Origin: Sphingomonas prati
GTDB lineage: Bacteria; Pseudomonadota; Alphaproteobacteria; Sphingomonadales; Sphingomonadaceae
Assembly (NCBI RefSeq): GCF_014643515.1
Contig: NZ_BMJP01000001.1
Coordinates: 992,001-1,056,000 of the forward strand
Reading direction: 5' to 3'
DNA length: 64,000 nucleotides
The notes beneath the pieces are model-generated. The model did not search any database. It saw only the letters and a list, made by a program, of their open reading frames with translations, and was not told the origin of the DNA. The position numbers and the translations under genes are program-made. This document shows, piece after piece, positions 28,680-37,415 of this stretch (position 1 is the stretch's first letter; each line of letters starts with the position of its first letter).

Positions 28680-29590
28680 GTCGGATCGTCTAGATGCGCA
28701 TCGATCCGCGCCAGCACCGCGTCGCGCACTGCATCCACCTCGCGCAGCAGTTCGTGCGCCGCATCGCCCCGCATCATTAGGCTCGCCGCCGGCATCCGCG
28801 CCGCCGCCGCTCGAATCGCCCGCGCATCGACCAGCTGGTCGCGCTCCGCCCCGATCAAAAGGGTCGGCACCCAAACAGCCTCCAGCACACCCGCCGCCTC
28901 CAGCCGCGCGATCGAAGCATAAGCCTCCGCCAGCCAGCGCCAGCGCGGCGGCAGCACGCGGTACGCCGGGTACAGCCCGACCCAATGCGCCTCGTCGGCA
29001 TAGCGTTCGCCATCGCCGGTCAGCCGACCCTGCCGCCCGATCGTCCCCGCCGACCGCGCCGCGATCAGCCGATCGCCCAGCCCCAGCGTCACGGCGGTCC
29101 GCGCGATCGCGCCGGCCACAGACGCCGGCAGACCGCCCGCCTTCAACCCCAGCATCGGCGCGACCAGCACCGCCCGATCGACCTCGAAACCCTCCGCCAG
29201 CAACCGTAGCAACAGGTGCCCGCCCATCGAATGCCCGACCGCGACGTGACGCATTCCGTCCGCCCGCCGCCACTCCGCCGCGAACGCGCGCAGATCGTCC
29301 AGCATCGCGCCAAGACCGGCCTCCTCGCCGTCCGCCCGCTGCGACCCACCCTGCCCGCGCCAGTCGAACCCCGATATGTCCCACCCGCGCGCATGCCAGT
29401 GCGCCATCGTCTCGAGATATTTCTCCGCGAAATCCCCCCGCCCGGTCTGGAACAGCATCCGCCCGCGACACGCCCGGTTCGCCGGCGCGGGCCAGTGGAG
29501 GCGCCGCAGCACCCAGCCGTCCGGCGCGGTCCACGGCGCAAAAGACAGTCCCGGCGGGATCGTGCGGCGATCGAAGGGCGGCGTCGGCAT
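28676..29590 (-). CDS. Alpha/beta hydrolase, monoacylglycerol lipase/lysophospholipase-like
   Basis: The 304-residue product has the serine hydrolase nucleophile elbow AVGHSMGGHLLL, an oxyanion-side segment (ISGFDWRGQGGSQR), a probable catalytic Asp in LIGAERDQLVD and a probable His in RGDAAHELLRE. These are typical of the PldB-like family. It lacks a signal peptide. The ATG at 29590 is only 47 bases from the divergent cpaA start. Its stop overlaps the oxidoreductase start. Confidence 0.88.
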   Translation of the reverse strand: MPTPPFDRRTIPPGLSFAPWTAPDGWVLRRLHWPAPANRACRGRMLFQTGRGDFAEKYLETMAHWHARGWDISGFDWRGQGGSQRADGEEAGLGAMLDDLRAFAAEWRRADGMRHVAVGHSMGGHLLLRLLAEGFEVDRAVLVAPMLGLKAGGLPASVAGAIARTAVTLGLGDRLIAARSAGTIGRQGRLTGDGERYADEAHWVGLYPAYRVLPPRWRWLAEAYASIARLEAAGVLEAVWVPTLLIGAERDQLVDARAIRAAAARMPAASLMMRGDAAHELLREVDAVRDAVLARIDAHLDDPT

Positions 29591-29637
29591 GGGCCCCGTT
29601 ACGGTTTGCTAAGCAAGTCCGTCTAGTGGCCTTGGTC

Positions 29638-30108
29638 ATGCCGACATCGCCCGCCCTGCTGCTGACCATGTTCGCGGGCGCGCTGCTCTACGCCGCGTGG
29701 GGCGACATCCGCACGCGCACCATCCCGAACACGCTCAACGCCGCCATCGCGCTGGCCGCGCCGCTCTGGTGGTGGACGACCGGCGTCGATCCCTGGCCGA
29801 ACATGGCGATGCACCTCGCCGTCGGGGTCGCACTGTTCGCGGTCTTCGCCGGCTTCTTCGCGCTCGGCGCGATGGGCGGCGGCGATGTGAAGCTGGTCGC
29901 CGCGGTCGGCCTTTGGCTGCCGTTCGGCGCGATCATGCCCATGCTGATCTTGATGGCGCTGATCGGCGGCGTGCTGACGCTCGTCGTGCTGTTCGCCCAC
30001 CGCATGGCGAAAAAGCCGGGCCAGCCGGAGGTGCCGTACGGCGTCGCCATCGCCGCCGCGACGCTCTGCATCATCGCAAACGATATCTTAAGCACCCTCG
30101 CCCATTAA
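29638..30108 (+). CDS. cpaA: Prepilin peptidase CpaA (A24 family)
   Basis: CpaA/TadV cleaves the leader from Flp-type prepilins. The 156-residue product is polytopic and carries both aspartyl-protease motifs: AWGDIRTRTIPN near residues 20-31 and MGGGDVKLVAAVG near 80-92 (the GxGD signature). ATG 29638 is assigned. A GTG at 29626 is in frame and would add four residues. It is the first gene of the Tad cluster, and cpaB follows after 42 bases that include AGGAGG. Confidence 0.93.
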   Translation: MPTSPALLLTMFAGALLYAAWGDIRTRTIPNTLNAAIALAAPLWWWTTGVDPWPNMAMHLAVGVALFAVFAGFFALGAMGGGDVKLVAAVGLWLPFGAIMPMLILMALIGGVLTLVVLFAHRMAKKPGQPEVPYGVAIAAATLCIIANDILSTLAH

Positions 30109-30150
30109 GGACGTCGGGTTGGTTAACCCGCTCAGGAGGCTGTTGACGAC

Positions 30151-31188
30151 ATGGATGGTAAGAAGCTTGGCCTGCTCACCGGGGCATTGCTGATGGCAGG
30201 CATCTCCGCCTTTGCCGTCCGGTCGATGATCTCCGGCGGCGGCGCGCCCAGCGCACAGGCCGCCAACGTCGAAGCCGTGCCGGTCGGGCCCGAAGTCCTG
30301 GTCGCGACCCGCGCGCTGCCCGTCGGCACCATCATCGGCCCGGAAAGCTTCCGCTACACCGCATGGCCGAAGGACCTGATCGAGAAAGCCTACTTCCTGA
30401 AGGGCGAGACCGATGTCGCCGCGCTTCAGGGCACCGTCGTCCGGTCGGAAATCACTGCCGGACAGCCGGTGACGCAGGGGTCGCTGGTGAAGCCCGGCGA
30501 TCGCGGCTTCCTGGCGGCGGCACTCGGCCCGGGCATGCGCGCCGTCACGCTGGCGATCGACAGCGCGGCGGGCGTCGCCGGCTTCGTCTTCCCGGGCGAC
30601 CGCGTCGACGTGGTCCTGACGCAGTCGGTCGCCGGCGGCGAGGGCGAGCCGTTGAAGGCCGCCGAAACCATCCTGCGCAACGTCCGCGTGCTCGCCACCG
30701 ACCAGCGCACCGACAACACCGTGAACGAGGAAGGCAAGTCGGTCGTGTCCACCTTCTCCAGCGTCACGGTCGAAGCCACGCCGAAGATCGCGGAGAAGCT
30801 GGCCGTCGCGCAGACGGTCGGCACGATGTCGCTGTCGCTCCGCTCGATCGCGGACAACACCGCCGAACTGGAACGCGCCATCGCCGCGGGCGAGGTCAAC
30901 GTGCCCGACTCCGCCGATCCGAAGGCGGAACGCCGCATGCTGCTGGAGGTCGCGAGCCGCCCGCAGGAGGGCGACTCCAGCTATTCGACCGGTGCTGACG
31001 TCTCGCGGTTCCAGCGTTCGACCGTGCCGCGCCCCGCGCCCCGGTCGGGACCGTCCGGGGCAGGCATGTCGATGCCCGTCATGGTTGCCGCTGCCCCGAC
31101 GGGCGACGCACCGATCATCTCCGGTGGCCCCATGGTGCGCGTCGCGCGCGGCAACGCCATCACCGTCGTTCCCGCAGGAGGGAAATAA
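30151..31188 (+). CDS. cpaB: Flp pilus assembly protein CpaB (RcpC)
   Basis: The 345-residue product has an N-terminal membrane segment (LGLLTGALLMAGISAFAVRS), a SAF-type domain (EVLVATRALPVGTIIGPESF) and the RcpC domain with VFPGDRVDVVLTQ. CpaB is a periplasmic pilus-assembly factor associated with the secretin. A Ser/Pro-rich linker follows before the C-terminus. The ATG has a strong ribosome site, and the cpaC start lies immediately after the stop. Confidence 0.94.
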   Translation: MDGKKLGLLTGALLMAGISAFAVRSMISGGGAPSAQAANVEAVPVGPEVLVATRALPVGTIIGPESFRYTAWPKDLIEKAYFLKGETDVAALQGTVVRSEITAGQPVTQGSLVKPGDRGFLAAALGPGMRAVTLAIDSAAGVAGFVFPGDRVDVVLTQSVAGGEGEPLKAAETILRNVRVLATDQRTDNTVNEEGKSVVSTFSSVTVEATPKIAEKLAVAQTVGTMSLSLRSIADNTAELERAIAAGEVNVPDSADPKAERRMLLEVASRPQEGDSSYSTGADVSRFQRSTVPRPAPRSGPSGAGMSMPVMVAAAPTGDAPIISGGPMVRVARGNAITVVPAGGK

Positions 31189-31189
31189 G

Positions 31190-32689
31190 ATGCGCCCCGA
31201 TTTCACCGCGTCCCGCAACGGCGCGATCGGCCTGACGGTCGCGGCGGGCCTCGCCGCCGCCATCGCGCTCGCCACCCCGCTGCCGGTCTCCGCCGCCACG
31301 CGGACTGCGCCTGCGCAGTCCGAGATCGGCACTCGCGTGTTGCAGCTGTCGGTCGGCCGCGGTCAGATGATCCGCCTGCCCCGCGCCATGTCCGATCTGT
31401 TCGTCGCGGACGAAAAGATCGCCGACGTACAGGTCCGGTCCGCAAACCAGCTCTACGTCTTCGGCAAGGGCCCTGGCGAAACCACCGTTTCGGCCACCGA
31501 CAAGTCCGGCGCCGTCGTGTGGTCCGCCACCGTACGCGTGGGGCAGAACATCACCAACCTCGATCAGATGCTGCAACTGGCGCTGCCCGATGCGGCGATC
31601 GTGGCAACGTCGATCAACGGCATGGTCCTGCTGACCGGCACGGTCGCGACGCCCGACGACGTAGGGGAGGCGACGCGCCTGGTCCAGGCCTTCTCCGGCG
31701 CCACGACGCAGATCGTCAGCCGGCTCAAAACCGCAACCCCGCTCCAGGTAAACCTCCAGGTCCGGATCGCGGAGGTCAGCCGGTCGTTCCTGAAGAATGT
31801 CGGCGTGAACCTGCTGACCAGCGACAGCACGAGCGGCTTCAACTTCGGCATCGCGCAGGGCGGCAGCATCGACGTCGATACGGGGAAGGTCACGCGCGGC
31901 AGCATCGGATCGACGCTGAGTTTCGCTGGCAAGCTGTTCGGGTTGGACATCATTTCGGCCCTCGACCTCGCCGAACAAAATGGCTTCGTCACGACGCTGG
32001 CGAACCCGAACCTGACCGCGCTGTCGGGCGAAACCGCCAGCTTCCTGGCCGGCGGCGAAATCCCAATCCCGATCAGCCAGGGGCTCGGTGCCGTCTCGGT
32101 CGAATATAAGCAATATGGCGTCAGCCTGTCGTTCACGCCGTTCGTGCTGTCCGACGGCCGCATCTCGATGCGCGTCCGGCCGGAGGTGTCGCAGCTGACC
32201 AGCGCCGGTTCGGTCTCGCTCGGCGGCTATACGATCCCGGGGATCAGCACCAGCCGCACCGAAACCACGTTGGAACTGGGCTCGGGTGAATCGATGGTGA
32301 TCGGCGGCCTGCTGTCGAACAACCAGAACAACGCGATCACCAAGGCGCCGTTCCTGGGCGACCTGCCCGTCATCGGCGCGCTGTTCCGGTCAAACAGTTT
32401 CCAGCGCAAGGAAACCGAGCTGGTGATCGTCGTGACGCCGTATCTGGTGAAGCCGACCGATGCCAACCGCATCGTGCTGCCCACCGACGGCTATCGTTCG
32501 CCGAACGACGCCGCCCGCATTCTGGGCGGACAACTGGCGGAGGGCAGCAACAGCCCCCGTCTCGTCCCACGCGCGGTGCCGTCCGTGCCGGTCCGGCCGA
32601 TGACCGTCGCGCCGGCCGCGCGCGGTGGCACCGCTGCCGTCCCGCCCGGCACTACGCCGCCCGTCGCCGCTCCCGGCTTCTCATTCTGA
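31190..32689 (+). CDS. cpaC: Flp pilus outer-membrane secretin CpaC (RcpA)
   Basis: The 499-residue product has a signal peptide (AAGLAAAIALATPLPVSA), an N-terminal secretin-associated domain (RMIRLP-like GRGQMIRLPRAMSDLFVAD), a BON-like segment (LLTGTVATPDDVGEATRLV) and the C-terminal secretin pore domain (EQNGFVTTLANPNLTALSGE through LGSGESMVIGGLL, ending LPVIGALFRS). The tail is Pro/Val-rich. I placed the start at ATG 31190, one base after the cpaB stop, preceded by AGGAGGGA at 31176-31183. Confidence 0.95.
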   Translation: MRPDFTASRNGAIGLTVAAGLAAAIALATPLPVSAATRTAPAQSEIGTRVLQLSVGRGQMIRLPRAMSDLFVADEKIADVQVRSANQLYVFGKGPGETTVSATDKSGAVVWSATVRVGQNITNLDQMLQLALPDAAIVATSINGMVLLTGTVATPDDVGEATRLVQAFSGATTQIVSRLKTATPLQVNLQVRIAEVSRSFLKNVGVNLLTSDSTSGFNFGIAQGGSIDVDTGKVTRGSIGSTLSFAGKLFGLDIISALDLAEQNGFVTTLANPNLTALSGETASFLAGGEIPIPISQGLGAVSVEYKQYGVSLSFTPFVLSDGRISMRVRPEVSQLTSAGSVSLGGYTIPGISTSRTETTLELGSGESMVIGGLLSNNQNNAITKAPFLGDLPVIGALFRSNSFQRKETELVIVVTPYLVKPTDANRIVLPTDGYRSPNDAARILGGQLAEGSNSPRLVPRAVPSVPVRPMTVAPAARGGTAAVPPGTTPPVAAPGFSF

Positions 32690-32715
32690 CGACCGACGAA
32701 AAGGAAGCCGCTCCG

Positions 32716-33369
32716 ATGCGCCCGATACGTCCCCTCATCACCGCCGTCATGGCCGGCGGCCTTCTCCTCACCGGTTGCGGCCCCGCCGCCCGCTCCGTCA
32801 CGCGCGGCATGGAATCGATCAATCAACCGCTCGTCGCACGGCAGGATTACGCGCTCGACGTCCGCACGGGATATGACGGTCTGGCCGATGGCGAGGATCG
32901 CCGCCTGACCGGCTGGTTCGACGCGCTGAAGATCGGTTACGGCGACCGCATCACCGTCGATAACGGTGCGCGCGGCGGCCGCCTCGCGCAGGATGCGGTC
33001 GCCCGCGTCACCGCGCACTACGGGCTGCTCGTCGGCGAAACCCCACCCGTTACTGAAGGCGCGGTCGCCGACGGCATGGTCCGCGTGATCGTCAGCCGCA
33101 GCACGGCCTTCGTGCCCAACTGCCCGAACTGGTCCCGCGCGTCGCAGGCCTATGACGACGGGTCCACCGATCGCAATTTCGGGTGCGCCACGAACAGCAA
33201 CCTGGCCGCGATGATCGCCGACCCGCAGGACTTGATCACCGGCCGCAAGGGCCCCGCCGCACGCAGCACGACCGCGAACACCCGCGCGCTGAAAGCCTAT
33301 AACGACCTCGTCCCGACCGGTGCCGGTGGCACGATCAAGACCGAAAGCACCAAGGGAGGTGGCCAGTAA
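32716..33369 (+). CDS. cpaD: Pilus assembly lipoprotein CpaD (RcpB-like)
   Basis: The 217-residue product has a lipoprotein signal with lipobox (VMAGGLLLTGC) and the conserved CpaD C-terminal motif FVPNCPNWSRAS followed by NFGCATNSNLAAMIADPQDL. CpaD is thought to help locate or stabilise the CpaC secretin. Its TAA stop shares one base with the cpaE ATG (TAATG). Confidence 0.94.
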   Translation: MRPIRPLITAVMAGGLLLTGCGPAARSVTRGMESINQPLVARQDYALDVRTGYDGLADGEDRRLTGWFDALKIGYGDRITVDNGARGGRLAQDAVARVTAHYGLLVGETPPVTEGAVADGMVRVIVSRSTAFVPNCPNWSRASQAYDDGSTDRNFGCATNSNLAAMIADPQDLITGRKGPAARSTTANTRALKAYNDLVPTGAGGTIKTESTKGGGQ

Positions 33370-34649
33370 TGAACGCCCCCTTCCAGATCCGCAGCAGCGT
33401 CCTCAAGGAACCGTTCGCGGCCTATGTCTGCGACCAGGCGACCGCCGACGTCCTGAAACCCGTCGCGGCCGAACTCGGCTGGCCGACGGAAAAGATCTTC
33501 CTCGGCGGCCTGCGCGCCGCGGTCCAGTCGCTGTCGGTTTCCGCCAGCCCCAACATCCTGTTCGTCGACATGTCGGAAAGCGGTGATCCGCTCAACGACA
33601 TCAATGCGCTGGCGGAGGTCTGCGAACCCGGCACGATCGTGATCGCCGCCGGCATGGTCAACGACGTCCGGCTGTACCGCGATCTCGTCGCCTCCGGGAT
33701 CCAGGATTACCTCCTCAAACCATTCTCGACCGATCAGGTGCGCGACGCCTTCACCCACGCGCAGATGGTCGTGTCCGGACCGCGTCATGCCGACCCGGCG
33801 ACGGACCGGATGCACCTAATGTGTGCCGTCATCGGCGTCCGCGGCGGCGTCGGTGCATCGACCGTGGCGACATCCTGCGCCTGGCTGTTCGGCGAAAAGC
33901 ATGGCCGCACCACCGCCCTGCTCGACCTCGACGTGCATTTCGGCACCGGCGCACTGGCGCTGGATCTGGAACCCGGCCGCGGCCTCACCGACGCGATCGA
34001 GAATCCGGGCCGGATCGATGGGCTATTTCTGGAACGCGCGATGGTGAAGGCGAACCAGCGGCTGTCCGTCCTGTCCGCGGAGGCGCCGATCACCAGCCCG
34101 CTCGCCAATGGCGGCGGCGCCTATTTCCAGCTGCAGGAGGAGATGAAGGGTGCCTATGAATGCACCGTCATCGATCTGCCGCGCCACGTGCTAGTCGAAC
34201 ATCCGCTGCTGATGCACGATGCCCACACCACGGTCGTCGTCGCGGATCTCACGCTCGCCGCCACCCGCGACACGATCCGCATCTTGTCGTGGCTGAAATC
34301 GTCCGCCCCGCAATCGCGCGTCATCGTCGTCGCGAACCGCGTGCCCACGACCGGCCCGACCGAGGTCAGCCGCAGCGATTTCGAAAGCTCGATCGAACGC
34401 AAGATCGACGTCGTGCTGCCGTTCGATCCGAAACTTGCCGCACAGGCGGCAAAGCTCGGCAAGCCACTGGCGGAGGTCGCCAAAGGCACCAAGCTCGCCG
34501 TGCAACTTCAGGACATTGCGGCGCGCATGATGGAGACGGCCGACGCGCCGTTGATTGGCGGCCCCGCGGCGGCCCGCTCGCTGCTGGGCAAGTTCGGCGA
34601 CCTCAAGTCCATGCTGCCCGTGCGCAAGCTGAAGCCGGTCAAGGGCTGA
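33369..34649 (+). CDS. cpaE: Pilus assembly ATPase-like protein CpaE (TadZ)
   Basis: TadZ/CpaE is a MinD/ParA-like protein that localises the Tad machine at a pole. The 426-residue product has an N-terminal receiver-like domain (to about 135; TIVIAAGMVNDVRLYRDLVASG, DYLLKPFS) and a C-terminal ParA-like domain starting GVRGGVGASTVA. The deviant Walker lysine of KGGVGKST is replaced by Ala-Ser here (GVGAST), as in several TadZ proteins, so classical ATP hydrolysis is uncertain. In the usual gene order cpaF/tadA comes next. Here tadB begins 49 bases later. Confidence 0.94.
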   Translation: MNAPFQIRSSVLKEPFAAYVCDQATADVLKPVAAELGWPTEKIFLGGLRAAVQSLSVSASPNILFVDMSESGDPLNDINALAEVCEPGTIVIAAGMVNDVRLYRDLVASGIQDYLLKPFSTDQVRDAFTHAQMVVSGPRHADPATDRMHLMCAVIGVRGGVGASTVATSCAWLFGEKHGRTTALLDLDVHFGTGALALDLEPGRGLTDAIENPGRIDGLFLERAMVKANQRLSVLSAEAPITSPLANGGGAYFQLQEEMKGAYECTVIDLPRHVLVEHPLLMHDAHTTVVVADLTLAATRDTIRILSWLKSSAPQSRVIVVANRVPTTGPTEVSRSDFESSIERKIDVVLPFDPKLAAQAAKLGKPLAEVAKGTKLAVQLQDIAARMMETADAPLIGGPAAARSLLGKFGDLKSMLPVRKLKPVKG

Positions 34650-34698
34650 TGCCTCCGGTCGCCCTCCACGCGCCCGGTTCCGGCGGAGGATTTCGTCC

Positions 34699-35667
34699 AT
34701 GCCGATGATGCCGATGCTCGTCCTGCTGGGCGCGTTGCTGTCGGCCGGCATCATGCTGGTCGCGGCCTTCTCCGGCCCGTCCGCGGTGAAGGCGCAGAAC
34801 CGCCGCATCGGCGCGGTCAAGCTGCGCCACGCCGAAGGCAACATCGTCGAGGCGCAGATGCGCCGCGTGCTGCAACAGCGCGAGACCCGGCTCGACAGCT
34901 ATTTCACGCGCCTCCTGCCCAACCCGGAATCGATCGCGCGCAAGCTGGAGGCGACCGGCAAGGACTGGACGATCGGCAAATATGCGATCGTATCGATCGC
35001 GATCGGCCTTGGGGTTTTCATCCTGCTGCTGTTGCGCGGGGCGCCGTTCCTGCTCGCTCTGTCGGTCGGGTTGTTCGCCGGCATCGGCCTGCCGTACAAG
35101 TTCGTCGGCATCGTCACCGCGCGGCGGATCAAGGCGTTCACCGCCAAGTTCCCGGATGCCATCGAGCTCCTGGTCCGCGGCCTGCGTTCCGGCCTGCCCA
35201 TCTCGGAAACACTGGGCGTCGTGGGGTCGGAGGTCCCGGGCCCGGTCGGCATCGAGTTCCGCCGCGTCGCCGACAAGATGAAGATCGGCCGCAGCATGGA
35301 GGCGGCGCTCCAGGAAACGGCTGATCGGCTCGGCACGCCGGAATTCCAGTTCTTCGTCATCACGCTGGCGATCCAGCGCGAAACCGGTGGCAACCTCGCC
35401 GAAACGCTCAGCAACCTGGCCGATGTCCTGCGCAAGCGCAGCCAGATGAAGCTGAAGATCAAGGCGATGGCGTCCGAATCGCGCGCGTCGGCTTACATCC
35501 TCGGCTCGCTGCCGTTCGTCGTGTTCGGCATGATCTACATGGTCAATTCCGGCTACATGCTGAAATTCTTCACGGACCCACGGCTGATGATCGCCGGCGG
35601 CGGCGGCATCGTCTGGATGTCGATCGGCGCCTACATCATGGCGCAGATGATCAACTTCGAAATCTGA
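34699..35667 (+). CDS. tadB: Tad inner-membrane platform protein TadB
   Basis: The 322-residue product is a T2SF/GspF-domain membrane protein, with an N-terminal helix (MLVLLGALLSAGIMLVAAF), two central helices (around 95-135), the cytoplasmic F domain (FPDAIELLVRGLRSGLPISE, ETGGNLAETLSNLADVLR) and two C-terminal helices. TadB and TadC form the platform that the CpaF/TadA ATPase drives. That motor is not encoded next to them here. Confidence 0.94.
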   Translation: MPMMPMLVLLGALLSAGIMLVAAFSGPSAVKAQNRRIGAVKLRHAEGNIVEAQMRRVLQQRETRLDSYFTRLLPNPESIARKLEATGKDWTIGKYAIVSIAIGLGVFILLLLRGAPFLLALSVGLFAGIGLPYKFVGIVTARRIKAFTAKFPDAIELLVRGLRSGLPISETLGVVGSEVPGPVGIEFRRVADKMKIGRSMEAALQETADRLGTPEFQFFVITLAIQRETGGNLAETLSNLADVLRKRSQMKLKIKAMASESRASAYILGSLPFVVFGMIYMVNSGYMLKFFTDPRLMIAGGGGIVWMSIGAYIMAQMINFEI

Positions 35668-35683
35668 GCGGGGACGGACGATC

Positions 35684-36670
35684 ATGCAGACCACCGGCCC
35701 GACGCTCATGGGGATCGACGTCCTCTGGGCCGCCACGCTCCTCTCCGCCTTCGCCACCTTGTGCCTAGTCTACGCGATCTACACCGCGCTCAGCGTGCGC
35801 GATCCGATGGCGAAACGCGTCAAGGCGCTCAACGAACGGCGCGAACAGCTGAAGGCCGGCATCACCGCGTCCACATCACGCCGCGCAAAGCTCAAAAGCG
35901 CGAGCCATGCGACCGATCGCATGCGGACGCTGCTCGCCTCGCTCAAAGTGTTGCAAGAATCGCAGCTCGAGGATGCGCAACGCAAGCTGGTGCAGGCCGG
36001 CATCCGGTCGAAGGACGCCGCGATCGCTGTCATCTTCGGCCGGCTGGTCCTGCCGATCGTCATCGGCGGCGGCGCGGCCTTTTACATCTACGGCCTCGAC
36101 GGGTTTCCGGAATGGGGCTCGTTCAAGAAGTTCGCGCTCTTCGCCGTCGCGCTGATCACGAGCTACAAGGCGCCCGACCTGTTCGTGCAGAACAAGATTT
36201 CAAAACGGTCAAAGGAGATCCAGAAGGGCCTCCCCGATGCGCTCGACCTGCTCGTCATCTGTGCCGAGGCGGGCCTGACCGTCGATGCCGCGTTCAACCG
36301 CGTCGCGCGCGAACTGGGCAAGGCCTATCCCGAACTCGGCGACGAATTCGCGCTCACCGCGATCGAGCTCAGTTTTTTGACAGATCGCCGCTCCGCGTTC
36401 GAAAACCTGGCGCAGCGCGTCGCGCTCGATGCGGTCCGCGGCGTCGTTACCACCATGATCCAGACCGAGAAATACGGCACCCCGCTTGCCTCCGCGCTCC
36501 GCGTCCTGTCCGCCGAATTCCGCAACGAACGCATGATGCGCGCAGAGGAAAAGGCCGCGCGCCTGCCCGCGATCATGACGGTGCCGCTGATCCTGTTCAT
36601 CCTACCCGTGCTGTTCATCGTCATCCTCGGCCCCGCCGCCTGCTCGATTTCGGATAACCTGATCAAGTAA
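35684..36670 (+). CDS. tadC: Tad inner-membrane platform protein TadC
   Basis: The 328-residue product is the second T2SF-domain platform protein, with an N-terminal helix, central helices around 120-160 and the F-domain motif GLPDALDLLVICAEAGLTVDAAF, then ending in a strongly hydrophobic segment (VPLILFILPVLFIVILGPA). It starts 16 bases after tadB and closes the recognised Tad cluster. tadD, TadE/F/G pseudopilins and the flp pilin are not in the window. Confidence 0.94.
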   Translation: MQTTGPTLMGIDVLWAATLLSAFATLCLVYAIYTALSVRDPMAKRVKALNERREQLKAGITASTSRRAKLKSASHATDRMRTLLASLKVLQESQLEDAQRKLVQAGIRSKDAAIAVIFGRLVLPIVIGGGAAFYIYGLDGFPEWGSFKKFALFAVALITSYKAPDLFVQNKISKRSKEIQKGLPDALDLLVICAEAGLTVDAAFNRVARELGKAYPELGDEFALTAIELSFLTDRRSAFENLAQRVALDAVRGVVTTMIQTEKYGTPLASALRVLSAEFRNERMMRAEEKAARLPAIMTVPLILFILPVLFIVILGPAACSISDNLIK

Positions 36671-36769
36671 GCCGGCGTCTGGTTGCGCGCCTCACCGACC
36701 GCTCGTAACCCGGGCGGAACGACTGGCCGCGCCGCGGTGTTTGTGCCGCACAGAAAAGGGAGGTTGAAG

Positions 36770-37276
36770 ATGCCGGCTTTCACGACGAACCAATGGGCGA
36801 TCCTGCTGCTCGTACTGGTGCTGGGCTGGCTGCTCGGGCTCGCCTCCCGCTCCGGCGGCGCCAAGTGGCGCCGTGCTTATGAGGCCGAACGCGCCGACCA
36901 TGCCGCCGCACGCACCGCGCACGACGCGCGCCTCGCGGCCGCGAACGATCGCATCGCCCAATTCGAACGGTCCAACCACAGCGGGATCGCGAACGGGACC
37001 GGTCTAGGCGTGGCGGGCGGCCTCGGCGCTGCTGGCGCTGGCCAGCGCGACGACCTGTCGCTGATCCGCGGCGTCGGTCGCGGTGACGAAGCGCGGTTGA
37101 AGGACCTCGGCGTCCACAGCTACCGCGACATCGTCCGGATGAGCGCGGCGGACGAAGCCGCCCTCGAAAACAAGCTGGGCGCCACCCCCGGCGTCATCGC
37201 CCGCGAACGCTGGCGCGAACAAGCCGAACTGCTCGACACCGGCCGCCACGACGACCACCGCCGCACCTTCTCGTAA
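36770..37276 (+). CDS. Membrane-anchored protein with helix-hairpin-helix-like C-terminal domain
   Basis: The 168-residue product has one N-terminal transmembrane helix (WAILLLVLVLGWLLGLA), an Ala/Arg-rich helical stretch (about 35-65), a Gly/Ala linker (GTGLGVAGGLGAAGAGQ), and a domain resembling helix-hairpin-helix modules (LSLIRGVGRGDEARLKDLGV followed by SYRDIVRMSAADEAALENKLG). ATG 36770 follows GGGAGG by a suitable distance. It lies 99 bases after tadC, but a link to pili is not shown. The family function is unknown. Similar modules occur in predicted nucleic-acid-binding or ribosomal-protein-fused proteins. Confidence 0.8.
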   Translation: MPAFTTNQWAILLLVLVLGWLLGLASRSGGAKWRRAYEAERADHAAARTAHDARLAAANDRIAQFERSNHSGIANGTGLGVAGGLGAAGAGQRDDLSLIRGVGRGDEARLKDLGVHSYRDIVRMSAADEAALENKLGATPGVIARERWREQAELLDTGRHDDHRRTFS

Positions 37277-37290
37277 GGACAAGATCTATA

Positions 37291-37410
37291 GCCCTCCCCC
37301 AACCGGGGGGAGGGTTGGGCGGCGGGGCTTCGGTCGAGGAAGACCAACCCAAAGGCGCTCCACCCAGAAACACCCCCCACCCCAGCTCTCCCCCCGGTTG
37401 GGGGAGGGAG
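37291..37410. repeat. Inverted GC-rich repeat (CCCTCCCCCAACCGGGGG type)
   Basis: Two arms, CCCTCCCCCAACCGGGGGGA near 37292 and CCCCCGGTTGGGGGAGGG near 37391, face each other across about 70 bases between the helix-hairpin-helix protein and the convergent ppdK gene. Related arms occur at 43818-43924 and, inside a gene, at 41568-41689. The pairing could serve as a bidirectional terminator, though there is no T-run. Confidence 0.8.
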
Positions 37411-37415
37411 CCAAC

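Noticed and set aside
27743-28693. Long Pro/Ala/Arg-rich plus-strand frames through 27743-29600.
   Set aside because: They are antisense to two overlapping minus-strand genes (FAD oxidoreductase and hydrolase) with intact motifs.
34650-34698. A remnant of cpaF between cpaE and tadB.
   Set aside because: Only 49 bases are available, read as a short spacer with a ribosome site. Neither neighbour carries a Walker A ATPase segment fused to it.
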